From assembly GCA_964519015.1 (NCBI GenBank), contig CAZFHZ010000021.1:1-40182 (forward strand): a stretch of DNA of 40,182 bases, given 5' to 3'. The number at the start of each line of letters is the position of its first letter. The first letter of the stretch is position 1. Below the pieces are notes generated by a model. It did not search any database and had not been told where the DNA came from. It saw only the letters and a list, made by a program, of their open reading frames with translations. The stretch comes from CAZFHZ01 sp964519015. GTDB taxonomy: Bacteria > Blakebacterota > Blakebacteria > Blakebacterales > CAYUVJ01. Below, one piece after another: positions 8,318 to 17,226 of the stretch. The translations under genes and the position numbers were made by a program.

Positions 8318-9073
8318 TCAGCCGCAGAGCACCGAGCCGCCGTTGACGTTGAGGATCTCACCCGTGATGTGCGCGGCCAGGCTGCTGGCCAGGAAGACCA
8401 CCGGTCCCGCGATCTCCTCGGGAGTGGCCATCCGCCCGCGCGGGATCGACCGGCAGGCCTCCTCGTACTCTTCCGCGGTCACCGTGTCGGTGATCATATC
8501 GGTGTCGACCCAGCCGGGGGCGACCGCGTTGACCGTGATGGCATCGGGGGCGAGTTCCACCCCGAGCGACTTGGTCAGGCTCTGCACCCCCCCCTTGCTG
8601 GCCGCGTAGTGGCTGTGCCCCGCCTCCCCGCGCTGGGCGGCGGTGGAGGAGATGAAGATGATCCGGCCGTACCCCTTCCCTCTCAGGTGGGGCACGACGG
8701 CCCGGGTCAGAAAGAAGGCGGAATCGAGGTTGACCGCCATGGTCCGCCGCCATACCTCGTCGGGCATCGTCTCGACGGCCCCCCCCGTCCAGATCCCGGC
8801 ATTATGGACCAGGATGTCGAGCCCCCCCAGCAATCCGACCGCTTCCCGGACCAGGCGCTCGCACTCCTCCCGCGAGCCCAGGTCGGCCGGCAGCGCCCAG
8901 ATCGAGCCCCCCTCCGAGGTGAGTTCATCGATCAGTCCGAGGGCCTGGTCGCGACGTTCCCGATAGGAGAAGACCACCGCTGCCCCCGCGCGGGCGAGCA
9001 GCCGCACGCAGGCGGCACCGATCCCGCGCGAGCCGCCGGTCACCAGGGCGAGTCGTCCGTGAAGGTCGATCAT
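8318..9073 (-). CDS. SDR-family oxidoreductase, FabG-like
   Basis: 251 aa classical short-chain dehydrogenase. The cofactor loop is TGGSRGIG (12-19), followed by NAG (91-93), N115, catalytic S142/S143, Y156 and K160 (YAASK), and the PGWVDTDM loop. The length and the closing GEILNVNGG segment fit 3-oxoacyl-ACP reductases, which reduce beta-ketoacyl-ACP with NADPH. Many relatives act on other substrates and no fatty-acid gene is nearby, so the substrate is uncertain. A good AGAAGGAG site lies 9 nt before the ATG. It follows the adenosine-kinase-family gene by 35 bp on the same strand and probably shares its transcript. Its 3' end faces the diguanylate cyclase gene with 17 bp between them. Confidence 0.9.
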   Translation of the reverse strand: MIDLHGRLALVTGGSRGIGAACVRLLARAGAAVVFSYRERRDQALGLIDELTSEGGSIWALPADLGSREECERLVREAVGLLGGLDILVHNAGIWTGGAVETMPDEVWRRTMAVNLDSAFFLTRAVVPHLRGKGYGRIIFISSTAAQRGEAGHSHYAASKGGVQSLTKSLGVELAPDAITVNAVAPGWVDTDMITDTVTAEEYEEACRSIPRGRMATPEEIAGPVVFLASSLAAHITGEILNVNGGSVLCG

Positions 9074-9108
9074 GGTGTCATACTCCTTCTCCCGGGGTAT
9101 CCGACCGT

Positions 9109-9591
9109 TCAGAGTTTGTAGCCGATCCGGCGCAGGAAGGTATGCCGCTCCTGCTGGCGCTCCTCGGTCTCCTCCCCCAACGGGGACTGGCCGTCGATCA
9201 CACCCAGCACACCGCGCCCGGCGCCGCTCTCGACCACCACCAGTTCAACCGGGTTGGCCGTGGCGCAGTAGACGGTGCACACCTCGGGCACCGCCTGGAC
9301 GGCTTTGAGGACGTTGATCGGGAAAGCGTTCTTGAGGAAGACGGCGAAGAAATGCCCGGCCGCCACGTCGGCGCAGGCCCGCCGGGCCAGGCTGGTCATC
9401 TCCTCGTCGGTGCCCGAGAAGCGGATGAGCCGCGGACCCGAGGCCTCGCAGAAGGCCACGCCGAAGAGGATGCCGGGGACACTCTCGACGAGGGCTTCGT
9501 GCAGGTCCTCCACGCTCTTGATGAAGTGGGAGTGACCGAGGATGATGTTGGCATCGTCGGGCTTGCGGATGGGGACGGTCAGCAGTTCCAT
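9109..9591 (-). CDS. Adenosine-specific kinase family protein (PF04008)
   Basis: 160 aa, full length for this small family, known from Pyrobaculum PAE2307 and scattered in archaea and bacteria. Recognisable segments are ANIILGHSHFIKSVEDL (residues 14-30), GVAFCEASGPRLIRFSGTD (44-62), AGHFFAVFL, CTVYCATANPVEL and GVLGVIDGQSP. The family is reported to bind adenosine or AMP, but its physiological reaction is poorly established. The start has GGAGGAGG at good spacing. It is the upstream partner of the FabG-like gene. No signal peptide, cytoplasmic. Confidence 0.88.
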   Translation of the reverse strand: MELLTVPIRKPDDANIILGHSHFIKSVEDLHEALVESVPGILFGVAFCEASGPRLIRFSGTDEEMTSLARRACADVAAGHFFAVFLKNAFPINVLKAVQAVPEVCTVYCATANPVELVVVESGAGRGVLGVIDGQSPLGEETEERQQERHTFLRRIGYKL

Positions 9592-9692
9592 ACGATTCCT
9601 CCTCCGGTCGGTGAAACCGGGAGCGGCTGCGTACGTCTCAGAGAAAGTACAACATCCCCGGTGGACGGGCGAGGCGCGAAAGCGGGGCCGGT

Positions 9693-9935
9693 GTGCAAAG
9701 AACCGTAGTCTCCATACTCCGAATGGTGGCGGGGGGCGCCCTGCTCCTGCTGGGGGTGGCCGGCCTCTTCCTCCCCATCCTCCAGGGCTGGCTCATGATC
9801 TTCGCCGGGCTGCTCCTGCTCTTCCCCGAAGAGAGCGCCGCTGGCCATCGTCTGCGCGCCTGGATCCGGGACCGGAAGGCGGCCCTCGCCCGGGACCTGG
9901 AGCGTTCCCGGCGGAAGAGACGCCGTTTCTTCTAA
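9693..9935 (+). CDS. Small PGPGW-like membrane protein
   Basis: 80 aa. Two hydrophobic helices (about residues 5-24 and 27-45) are joined by GLFLPILQGW and followed by a strongly basic C-terminal tail ending RRKRRRFF. The glycine/proline turn between the helices resembles the PGPGW putative transmembrane family (PF09656). No function is known for that family. The start is GTG. It is divergent from the adenosine-kinase-family gene, with 101 bp between them. Its TAA stop overlaps the opposing stop codon of the glycosidase gene. Confidence 0.7.
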   Translation: MQRTVVSILRMVAGGALLLLGVAGLFLPILQGWLMIFAGLLLLFPEESAAGHRLRAWIRDRKAALARDLERSRRKRRRFF

Positions 9936-12529
9936 CGCACCTCCAGCCGGACGGTGAAGCGCCGGTAATCGTCCACCCCGACCGGAGTGCCGGTCTCGGG
10001 GAGCACCCGCAAGACCAGGAATGCGTTTCCCCGGCCGGTGCTGCCCGCCGGGAACACGGTGATGGCCTTCTCCATCATCGCCCCGGTCACTTCCCGCCCT
10101 TCCAGGGGGAGGCGGTACTCCCAGCCTGCCCGCCCTTCCAGCAGCAGCTCCACGGCCCGTTCCCCGACCGGATCCACCCGCAGGAAGCGCAGACCGGTCG
10201 GCGGGGCTCCCTCCCGGGGGCGGGTCCGCCATATCCCCGTGTCGATCCGGCGCCAGGCCACCCCGTCCATCACCACATCGAGTCCGGAGCGTCCGGCCCG
10301 GCTCAGATTCAGTTGGCCGCTTGGGTCGATCTTCCGGGTGGCCGACCAGCCCTCCAGGAATCCTTCGAGTGGACCGGGCCTGGGGGCGAAGGTCACCTCC
10401 AGACCCGGCGGGCCGATCATCTCCAGGTCGTAGTGGGTGCGGCCACCCTCGATCCGTCGTGAGACCTTGATGTTGACCGACCGGCCCGCCCCGACCGGGA
10501 AACCGGCCAGCTGGAGCGACGACCAGCCGCCCGGCAGTTGCGGGCGGACGGCCAAGCGGCCGGCCGGCAGGTCGAGCTCGAGCCCGAGCAGGCCCCGGAC
10601 CAGGTCGGCCGGGATGGGGCTGGAGGAGAAGAGCTGGTGGGGCACGCTCGTCTCCAGCGCCGTGAAGTAGTCGCCGCTCATGACCTCGGGGTGCCGGCCC
10701 CGGGCGTCGATGAAGGTGTTCCAGCCGATCTGTTGCAGGTGCTGGTAGCCGGTGTGGCGCCGGCCGGCGGCGTACTCGGCCCGGGCGACCCAGCCGGTCA
10801 GGAAGGGCCAGACCGCCCCGTTGTTGTAAGCGATGGGGTCGTAAAAGGGGGAATCCTCGGCCAGCATCCGCACCCCCCAGTCGGTCGAGAGGCGGGCCGA
10901 GGCGAGCCGGTCGAGCGTGTTCTCTGCGGTCGGGCCGGTGACCAGCCCGAAGACGATCGGCCAGGCCGACCAGGCGGTGGCGTCCCGTTTCGGCTCTCCC
11001 CCCACGGCCACCCCGAAGTTGAGGGTGCCGGTGGCCGGGTCGGTGAAGAGTTCGGCCAGCCGCGCCCTGGCCCGCTCATGCTCAGCCTGGAAGCCCGGGA
11101 CGAGGTCCGGCCGGCCGGCCAAGGGAGCCAGCCCGGCCAGGTCGGCCAGCGCCTGGGTCCAGACGGTGGCCAGAAAGACGTCGGTCTGGAGCCCCTCACG
11201 CAGGCTCCCCAGCTCGGAGGCGCCCAGGCCGGCCCGGCTGTTGTCCATCAGTCCGTCGCCGTCCTCGTCCGCCCAGCGGCCGAATTCCCATGCTTTCAGC
11301 AGGTGGGGCCAGGAGTCCTCCAGGATCGCGGTATCGCCGGTCCAGCGGACGTAGTCGGCCAGCGCCACTACGTAGAAGGGGGTGGTGTCCCCGTGGATGT
11401 AGGCGTAGGGGTACTCCCCGAACCAGTCGAGCAGCGGCGCCGAGCGGGTCAGCTCATGCATCATCTTGCCGTCCTCGCGCTGAAAGCGCTCCAGGAAGGG
11501 GAAGGTCTCCTTGAGCACCCAGCCCTGCCCGGCGGCCGTCAGCCCGAAGGCGTTGATGCTGGTGTCCCCCCCGAAGTACCAGGAGAAGCCGGGCCGGTAG
11601 CCGGAACCCGTGGGGCCGAAGCCGGCCACCAGACCGGTGCCCAGCCCGGGGGTGTACTGGAACCCGTCGAGCAGGGAGGCCACCCCCCAGTCCCAGGCCG
11701 CCTGCAAGGCCGGCTCGGGGAGGGCCAGGACGGTCTTGGGGAGTGCCGACCAGGCCTTCTCCCGCTCGGCCAGCAGTTCCCTTCCGCGGGCGGCGAAGGC
11801 CTGCCCCCGGGCCACCGTCACCTCCCGGGCCTCGCTCCCGGCGGTCACGACCACTACGACCGGTCCGGCGGCCGCCCGGGTGCGGTCCACCGGGATCTCG
11901 AAAGCCCCCGCCCCGGCCAGCTGGTGGGCCGGCGCCGCCGAGCCGCGGGCGGCCTCGGAGCAGACGACTACGGCGTTCACCTTCCGGCGGCTCTCGCTCA
12001 GGATATAGCCCGGCAGGGCGGCGTCGTAGAAGGCGTACTGCCCCCCCATCCCGGCCGGCCACATGGGGGCCAGGTCGGGCACGAAGGAGAGCACCAGGGT
12101 CAGGTCCACCGAGGTGTCCACGTCCAGCCGGGCGACCAGCACCGGATCGGTGGCCTGGGCGAAGAGGGTCTGCCGGACCGAGAAGCGGGAGTGGACGAAG
12201 GTGATCTCCACGCCCCAGGGATGGACCACGACGGTCCGGGCGAAGGGGCCGAGGTCGATCTCCCCCCCCACCTCCCCGGTGCGGACGGCCAGGTTGAAAT
12301 CGTGGAAGAGCTTCCACGGCCAGACCCAGGCCTCCAGGCGGCCCTGTTCTTCACCCAGCCAGGCGGCCGAACGGCCGATGGCATCGATGTAGGCCCCCGG
12401 GCGGGCCGGCCCTTCGAGCCGCCACTGCCCGGTGAGTCCCGGGGGGGTGTCCCCGGTCTGGGCCGAACCGGCGGCCGGGCCGATCAGGAAGGCGGCCAGC
12501 AGCAGGAGGGGAAGACGGGTTCCGGACAT
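9932..12529 (-). CDS. Secreted six-hairpin glycosidase (debranching-enzyme-like)
   Basis: 865 aa with a signal peptide (residues 1 to about 23, cut after GSA), so periplasmic or exported. An N-terminal beta-rich domain (about 30-240) precedes an (alpha/alpha)6 barrel (about 270-640). Barrel landmarks are FSWYFGGDTSINAFGL, YAYIHGDTTPFYVVALADYV, DEDGDGLMDN and AYNNGAVWPFLTGW. A C-terminal beta domain follows. This matches amylo-alpha-1,6-glucosidase/GH63/GH15-like clan members acting on alpha-glucans, but the catalytic acids cannot be assigned with confidence and the substrate is open. It is divergent from a glycolipid-type glycosyltransferase. The intergenic region contains a strong hairpin. 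Confidence 0.8.
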   Translation of the reverse strand: MSGTRLPLLLLAAFLIGPAAGSAQTGDTPPGLTGQWRLEGPARPGAYIDAIGRSAAWLGEEQGRLEAWVWPWKLFHDFNLAVRTGEVGGEIDLGPFARTVVVHPWGVEITFVHSRFSVRQTLFAQATDPVLVARLDVDTSVDLTLVLSFVPDLAPMWPAGMGGQYAFYDAALPGYILSESRRKVNAVVVCSEAARGSAAPAHQLAGAGAFEIPVDRTRAAAGPVVVVVTAGSEAREVTVARGQAFAARGRELLAEREKAWSALPKTVLALPEPALQAAWDWGVASLLDGFQYTPGLGTGLVAGFGPTGSGYRPGFSWYFGGDTSINAFGLTAAGQGWVLKETFPFLERFQREDGKMMHELTRSAPLLDWFGEYPYAYIHGDTTPFYVVALADYVRWTGDTAILEDSWPHLLKAWEFGRWADEDGDGLMDNSRAGLGASELGSLREGLQTDVFLATVWTQALADLAGLAPLAGRPDLVPGFQAEHERARARLAELFTDPATGTLNFGVAVGGEPKRDATAWSAWPIVFGLVTGPTAENTLDRLASARLSTDWGVRMLAEDSPFYDPIAYNNGAVWPFLTGWVARAEYAAGRRHTGYQHLQQIGWNTFIDARGRHPEVMSGDYFTALETSVPHQLFSSSPIPADLVRGLLGLELDLPAGRLAVRPQLPGGWSSLQLAGFPVGAGRSVNIKVSRRIEGGRTHYDLEMIGPPGLEVTFAPRPGPLEGFLEGWSATRKIDPSGQLNLSRAGRSGLDVVMDGVAWRRIDTGIWRTRPREGAPPTGLRFLRVDPVGERAVELLLEGRAGWEYRLPLEGREVTGAMMEKAITVFPAGSTGRGNAFLVLRVLPETGTPVGVDDYRRFTVRLEVR

Positions 12530-12577
12530 GGCTGCGACTCCCGGGAGGAGGGCGCACGGGGAGGTTCCCCGCTGGAT

Positions 12578-12607
12578 GGTTACCCCGCCCGGGAGGCGGG
12601 GTCAACC
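12578..12607. promoter_or_regulatory. GC-rich hairpin between divergent genes
   Basis: GGTTACCCCGCC, 5-nt loop CGGGA, then GGCGGGGTCAACC: a 12-bp stem with one bulged C. On the minus strand TTGACC (12600-12605) could act as a -35 for the glycosidase, with the stem filling the spacer, although the matching -10 (TAACCA) is poor. Role unproven: operator or RNA hairpin. Confidence 0.4.
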
Positions 12608-12661
12608 TCGCCGCGCAGACGCCTGGACAGCCCCCCCCACCGGGAAGGTAGAATCCGAACC

Positions 12662-13861
12662 GTGGATACCACGCGCCCGATCATCGTTACCTATGTCTCC
12701 GCCGGCGGCGGCCACCGCATGGCGGCCGAGGCGATCACGGAAGCCCTGCGCGACGAGGGGTGGATCGGCGGGATCGAGCTGGTCGACCTGCTCGCCCTCA
12801 CCCCCGACTGGTTCCGCAAGGCCTACGGGGACGGCTACCTCTGGACCGCCCAGCGGCTCCCTCACATCTGGCGGGCCGCCTACGAGTGGCACGAGGACCT
12901 GAAGAACCTGAAGCCGGCCAGCCCAATGGTGAAGGGACTGCGCTGGTGGATGGCCGACGACTTCCGCCGCCACCTCCGGCGCCGTCACCCCGCGGCCGTC
13001 CTGTCGGCTCATTTCCTTTGCACCGCCGTGCTCTCCGACATGCGCCGCGCCGGCCGGCTGGATGCCTGGACGGCCACCGTGACCACGGACTTCGCCACCC
13101 ACAGCATCTGGCTCGAGCCGGGCATGGACGCCTACTTCGTGCCTAACCGGACGCAGCGTTCCGAGATGCTGCCGGTCTGCGACTTCCTTCAGCTCCGGCC
13201 GGAGCAGATCCACGTGACCGGCATCCCGATCCGCCGGGCTTTCCGCAACCCCCCGGAGGGAACGGACATCCGGCAGCGGCTCGAGCTCAGGAGTGGGGTG
13301 CCGACGGTGGTCATGATGGCCGCCTCGCAGCGCCTCGGGCACCTCGTCCGGATCCTGCAGGGGCTCCTGGCGCTGCGACGTCCGCTCGACCTGGTCATGA
13401 TCGTCGGGAAGAACCGGCGGATGAAACGGACCCTCGAAGCCTTCCCCGGCGGGGAAGAACTGAGGCTGAGGGTGTTGACCCACATAGACTGGATCCACGA
13501 ACTCTTCGCGGCCGCCGACCTGCTGGTGGGCAAGGCGGGCGGGCTGACGACCTCGGAGTGCCTGGCCTGCGCCACCCCGATGGTCATCTTCAAGCCCTAC
13601 ACCGGCCAGGAGGAACGGAACGCCGATTTCCTGCTGGAACGGGGGGTCGCGATCCGGGCGTCCCAGCCCTTCATGGTGCCCCCCCGCATCGACGAACTGC
13701 TGGCCGAGCCGGAGCGGCTCGGCGCCATGCGGGAGGCCTGCCACCGCCTGGCCCGCCCCGAGGCGGCGGTCAGCATCGCGCGCATCGTCCTGGCCGGGAT
13801 CAGGGAGCGCCGGGCGGAGGAGCAGGAGGCTCCGGGAGCAGTTCCTCCTTCGGGCGCTTGA
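12662..13861 (+). CDS. MGDG synthase/UgtP-like glycosyltransferase (GT28 type)
   Basis: 399 aa. The N-terminal half has SAGGGHRMAAEAI (about 13-25), the lipid-acceptor side of MGDG-synthase-like enzymes. The C-terminal half has the nucleotide-sugar site GKAGGLTTSE...TPMVIFKPYTGQEERNADF (about 288-325). The closest known functions are transfer of galactose or glucose from UDP-sugar to diacylglycerol (MGDG synthase, UgtP); MurG is more distant. A peripheral inner-membrane role is expected. The GTG at 12662 is chosen because homology begins at once (PIIVTYVSAGGGH) and TAGAAT lies 7 nt upstream, suggesting a leaderless mRNA. An open frame continues upstream but is antisense to the glycosidase. 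The last 62 bp overlap the opposing DUF4340 gene. Confidence 0.85.
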   Translation: MDTTRPIIVTYVSAGGGHRMAAEAITEALRDEGWIGGIELVDLLALTPDWFRKAYGDGYLWTAQRLPHIWRAAYEWHEDLKNLKPASPMVKGLRWWMADDFRRHLRRRHPAAVLSAHFLCTAVLSDMRRAGRLDAWTATVTTDFATHSIWLEPGMDAYFVPNRTQRSEMLPVCDFLQLRPEQIHVTGIPIRRAFRNPPEGTDIRQRLELRSGVPTVVMMAASQRLGHLVRILQGLLALRRPLDLVMIVGKNRRMKRTLEAFPGGEELRLRVLTHIDWIHELFAAADLLVGKAGGLTTSECLACATPMVIFKPYTGQEERNADFLLERGVAIRASQPFMVPPRIDELLAEPERLGAMREACHRLARPEAAVSIARIVLAGIRERRAEEQEAPGAVPPSGA

Positions 13862-14780
13862 TCGAGTCGATCGAACTCTTGTAGACGATGAACACCGTCT
13901 CGTCGTCGTCCTTGCGGATCCACTGACGCGAGACGTCCCCCTCTTTGGCCACCGCTGTTGCTGCCAACACCCGGCCGTCGGCCAGGGTCACCACCAGGCG
14001 CAGGGCGGGCACACTCCAGTCGATCTCCCCCCCCTCCCCCGGGGCCGGGAAGTCCCCCGCCCTCAGGGTGGCGACGGTGCGGAGCAGACGGGCGACCTTG
14101 GTCGAGTCGGCGGCCACCGTCTCCCCCTCGGCCATGAGGTTCCAGACCCTCCCGGGACCGGCCCCGAGCAGGTCGCGATGGAGGAGCGTCCAGGTGTGTT
14201 CCGGGCTTACGAGTTCGACCTTGCGGATCGCCTCGCCGGACACTTCCCAGATGGTGTGGTCCCGCCAGGCCGAGACGGTCTTGCCGAAGTAGCCCTGGAG
14301 CAGCCCCTGGGCGGTGTAGACCTCGTCGCTCCCGAACTCGCGCACATAGGTGTGGCCGAAGTCGCTGGTCAGTTTCCCGACATAGATCTCCAGCAGTTTC
14401 CGGTCACCCTTGGGACCGCCCAGCAGGCGGACCAGCGTGCCGGTGTCGGGCCCGACCTCGTAGAGGTCGTGATTGGCGGGATTGCTCGAGACCAGGTTGA
14501 CCACGTTCAGGTCGGCCGCCTTCTCGAGCAGGCTCCCCACCGCCGACGGATCGGCGGGATAGGTCAGGGGTTCGACCAGCATCCAGCGGTCTCCCCGGCG
14601 TTCCAGGACGACGTCCTCGCTGCTCCCCCCCAGTTCGATCCGGGTGACCTGCCCGATGTCGACGTGCGCGAAGGTGCGCACCCGCACCGTCGTGCGCCGC
14701 CGTTCCATTCCCTTCCAGACCAGGGTGACGACGAGCAGCGCTCCCAGGAGGATGAGCAGTCGACGTGTGCTCGCAGCCAT
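13800..14780 (-). CDS. DUF4340 domain protein, Gld-type ABC operon
   Basis: 326 aa. One N-terminal membrane helix (about 7-24) is followed by a DUF4340 domain with the repeated strand pattern seen in this family (VTRIELGG...DVVLERRGDRWMLVEPL near 46-74) and a proline-rich C-terminus (PEPPAPPPGAP). DUF4340 proteins usually sit after a GldG-like gene, as here (3-bp gap), and are thought to be extracytoplasmic accessory subunits of that ABC system; the biochemical role is unknown. The last 62 bp run antisense through the end of the glycosyltransferase gene, so both C-terminal tails share DNA. Confidence 0.85.
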   Translation of the reverse strand: MAASTRRLLILLGALLVVTLVWKGMERRRTTVRVRTFAHVDIGQVTRIELGGSSEDVVLERRGDRWMLVEPLTYPADPSAVGSLLEKAADLNVVNLVSSNPANHDLYEVGPDTGTLVRLLGGPKGDRKLLEIYVGKLTSDFGHTYVREFGSDEVYTAQGLLQGYFGKTVSAWRDHTIWEVSGEAIRKVELVSPEHTWTLLHRDLLGAGPGRVWNLMAEGETVAADSTKVARLLRTVATLRAGDFPAPGEGGEIDWSVPALRLVVTLADGRVLAATAVAKEGDVSRQWIRKDDDETVFIVYKSSIDSIKRPKEELLPEPPAPPPGAP

Positions 14781-14783
14781 CTC

Positions 14784-16463
14784 TCACTCCTTGTGGGTGG
14801 CGAAGGCCGCCAGTCGGGCCTCGTTGCGGCGGCGGCGGTACCGCCACCAGAAGAGCCCCGCCAGTACGGCCAGCAGGGGCGGTACCAGGATATCGAACCA
14901 CTTCACAAAGGCCCGGGCGGCGTCGCTGAGCTCCTTGAGCGGACGGTAATCGACCTCTTTCGAGCGGATCCCGATGAGGGCCTCGTCCTGCCCCAGCCAG
15001 TCGGCCAGGTTGAGCAGCAGTTGCATGTTCCCTTCGGTGGCCCCCACGTATTCGTCGGTGGCGAAGGTGGCGTCCCCGAAGACCACCAGGCGGTTCTCCA
15101 CCGGACCGGTCACCTGCGGAGCCAGGCTGATGGAATCGGGCACCGCCGGTGGCGTGCTGAAGGCGCTCCGGAAGTTCCCGCTCACCACCGCCGCCAGCGG
15201 GTAGGGTCCCCCCTGGAACCCGGCCCGACCCATCATCGGGTTGGGCGCGATGAAGAAGAAGCCTTCCTGGAGGCTGGAGTTCTCACTCGAGAAGGCAATC
15301 GGCTGTACGGTCAGCTCGGGGGGGGTGAAGGGCCAGACGTTGACCGTGTCGGAAGCGGTCGCCTTGATCGAGTCGGGCACCGCCAGGTCGGTTTCCACCG
15401 GGCTGACGTAGATGAAGGTGACATCCGGGAGGTCCTTGACCAGGGTGAGGTCCCGGTCGAACCGACTCACCCGGGGGAAGAAGGGATAGGGGATCATGCT
15501 CTGGATCTGGAAGAGTCCCTGGCGCTGGGAGACCCGGATCATGGTGGATTCGGTGTCCATGACCAGGGCGGTGCGCAGCCGGATGCCGTAGTGGGCCAGC
15601 CAGGCGTCCATCCCGAGGTCGAGCGGTTCGGCCATCCCCTCCTGCGAGCGCTGCAGGTCCGCCGCCACCGCATCGAGCAGCCAGGCCGTCTTCCCCCCGT
15701 TCAGGATGAACTGGTCGACCGCGTAGCGCTCCCAGGGACTCAGCCCGCTGGTGGGTCCCACCAGCATCAGGGTGGTCACGTCGGGGGGGACGGTCTGGAA
15801 ACCGTCGAGGGAGAGGGTGCGCACCTGGTAGTGCTGAGAGAGCTGCTCCTTCCAGTGGCTCAGGCCCTCTTCCGGGGTGGCCATGCCGTGACCGGAGAGG
15901 AAGCCGATCACCGGCAGCTCGGTCCGGCTCACCCGGCGGATGGTGGTCGTAATGTCGTACTCGAGGCCGTCGATGTCCTGCACCAGCGGGATGGCCTCGC
16001 TCCGCCCCTCGTAGACGAAGGCCAGGGCCATGTAGATCTGCTTGACCTCCATCTTATCCCGCTCAACGGCCTGTACCATCACCGGCTGGATGCCGTACTG
16101 CAGCGCCTCCTGCTGGAGCGTCTCGTCTCCGGCCGGGTCGGTGAACTCGTAGTGGATCATCCCGCGGGCATACGCCTTGTAGTCGGCCAGCTTGTCGCGA
16201 ACATAACGGGCGTTGGCCGCGTACTGGGCCGGCAGGTCGTTGCTGTAGTAGGCCTTGATGGTGAGGCGGTCGTTGAGGGAACGCACCACATCGCGGCTGG
16301 CCCGGCTCAGGGAGTAGATCCGCCGGCCGGTCAGGTCGAGCCGCAGGAAGAGGCCGGTCCCCAGCACGTTCAGCACGACCAGGATGGCGGCGAAGACGGC
16401 CAGGTTGATCCGCCGCGTCCGCCGCACCAGGGCGATGTCCTTCCGGGTGTCTCGTTCGGTCAT
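14784..16463 (-). CDS. GldG-like ABC auxiliary protein
   Basis: 559 aa. An N-terminal membrane helix (about 19-40) and a C-terminal one (about 523-542) flank a large extracytoplasmic domain of the GldG/ABC_transp_aux type. Landmarks are YSLSRASRDVVRSLNDRLTIKAYYS near 47-71, PVIGFLSGHG, and VVFGDATFATDEYVG near the C-terminus. In Bacteroidetes GldG works with GldA and GldF in gliding motility and secretion; outside that phylum the complex exists without gliding and its cargo is unknown. The ATG at 16463 is chosen for its GGGAGG site; the frame stays open upstream but runs antisense-like into the permease. It lies 14 bp after the permease gene. Confidence 0.88.
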   Translation of the reverse strand: MTERDTRKDIALVRRTRRINLAVFAAILVVLNVLGTGLFLRLDLTGRRIYSLSRASRDVVRSLNDRLTIKAYYSNDLPAQYAANARYVRDKLADYKAYARGMIHYEFTDPAGDETLQQEALQYGIQPVMVQAVERDKMEVKQIYMALAFVYEGRSEAIPLVQDIDGLEYDITTTIRRVSRTELPVIGFLSGHGMATPEEGLSHWKEQLSQHYQVRTLSLDGFQTVPPDVTTLMLVGPTSGLSPWERYAVDQFILNGGKTAWLLDAVAADLQRSQEGMAEPLDLGMDAWLAHYGIRLRTALVMDTESTMIRVSQRQGLFQIQSMIPYPFFPRVSRFDRDLTLVKDLPDVTFIYVSPVETDLAVPDSIKATASDTVNVWPFTPPELTVQPIAFSSENSSLQEGFFFIAPNPMMGRAGFQGGPYPLAAVVSGNFRSAFSTPPAVPDSISLAPQVTGPVENRLVVFGDATFATDEYVGATEGNMQLLLNLADWLGQDEALIGIRSKEVDYRPLKELSDAARAFVKWFDILVPPLLAVLAGLFWWRYRRRRNEARLAAFATHKE

Positions 16464-16477
16464 CGTCGCATCCTCCC

Positions 16478-17215
16478 TCACGCCGTCCGGTCCGAGAGCC
16501 GCTCCACGGCCATCCCCAGGCCGAGCAGGGTCAGCGAGGCCCAGTAGAGCAGGTCGCGGCTGTCGATGACGCCGCGTGAGAGATTGTCCAGGTGGGCGCT
16601 GAAAGAGACGTACTCGGCCACGCTCCCTACGCCCGGGGGGAGGAAGACCAGCAGGTTGCCGAGCATGAAGAGCCCGAAGAGGACCGTGAAGGCGAGCACG
16701 AAGGCGGTGATCTGGTTCCGGCTCAGGCTGGAGGCCCACACGCCGATGGCCGATCCGGCGGCCCCGAGCAGGAGCAGACCGAGGTAACCGCCCAACACCG
16801 CCCCCTCGTCCGGGTTGCCGAGCACTACCAGGGTGCCCAGGTAAACAAGCGTGAAGAGGAGGGTGACCGCCAGCAGGGTGACCGCGGCCAGCCACTTGGC
16901 CAGCACGATCTCAGCGTCGGTCACCGGGTAGGTGACCAGCAGTTCGAGCGAACCGCTGGCCTGCTCCTCGGCCAGCAGGCGCATGGTCACGGCCGGTACG
17001 AAGAAGATGAAGACGAGCCGCCCCACCTCGAAGAAGGTCCTCAGGCTGGCCTGACCGATCAGGTGGAGGTCGCTGGTGAAGAACCAGCCGGAGATGAGCA
17101 GGAAGACGGCCATCACGATGTAGGCGACCGGGGAGTTGAAGTAGGCCTTCACCTCCTTCTTGTAGAGGGCGGTGACGTTGCCCCCCCGGTCGACCGGGAA
17201 TCCCTTCAGGTCCAT
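16478..17215 (-). CDS. ABC-2 type permease, GldF-like
   Basis: 245 aa with six predicted membrane helices. Typical opening ALYKKEVKAYFNSPVAYIVM (residues 16-35) of GldF/NosY-like permeases, followed by the EEQASGSLELLVTYPV coupling loop (about 92-107). It would form the membrane part of the ABC exporter with the ATPase just upstream and GldG/DUF4340 just downstream. The ATG at 17215 has a strong AGGAGG site. The intergenic distance to the ATPase gene is 11 bp. Confidence 0.9.
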   Translation of the reverse strand: MDLKGFPVDRGGNVTALYKKEVKAYFNSPVAYIVMAVFLLISGWFFTSDLHLIGQASLRTFFEVGRLVFIFFVPAVTMRLLAEEQASGSLELLVTYPVTDAEIVLAKWLAAVTLLAVTLLFTLVYLGTLVVLGNPDEGAVLGGYLGLLLLGAAGSAIGVWASSLSRNQITAFVLAFTVLFGLFMLGNLLVFLPPGVGSVAEYVSFSAHLDNLSRGVIDSRDLLYWASLTLLGLGMAVERLSDRTA

Positions 17216-17226
17216 GGAGGTCCTCC

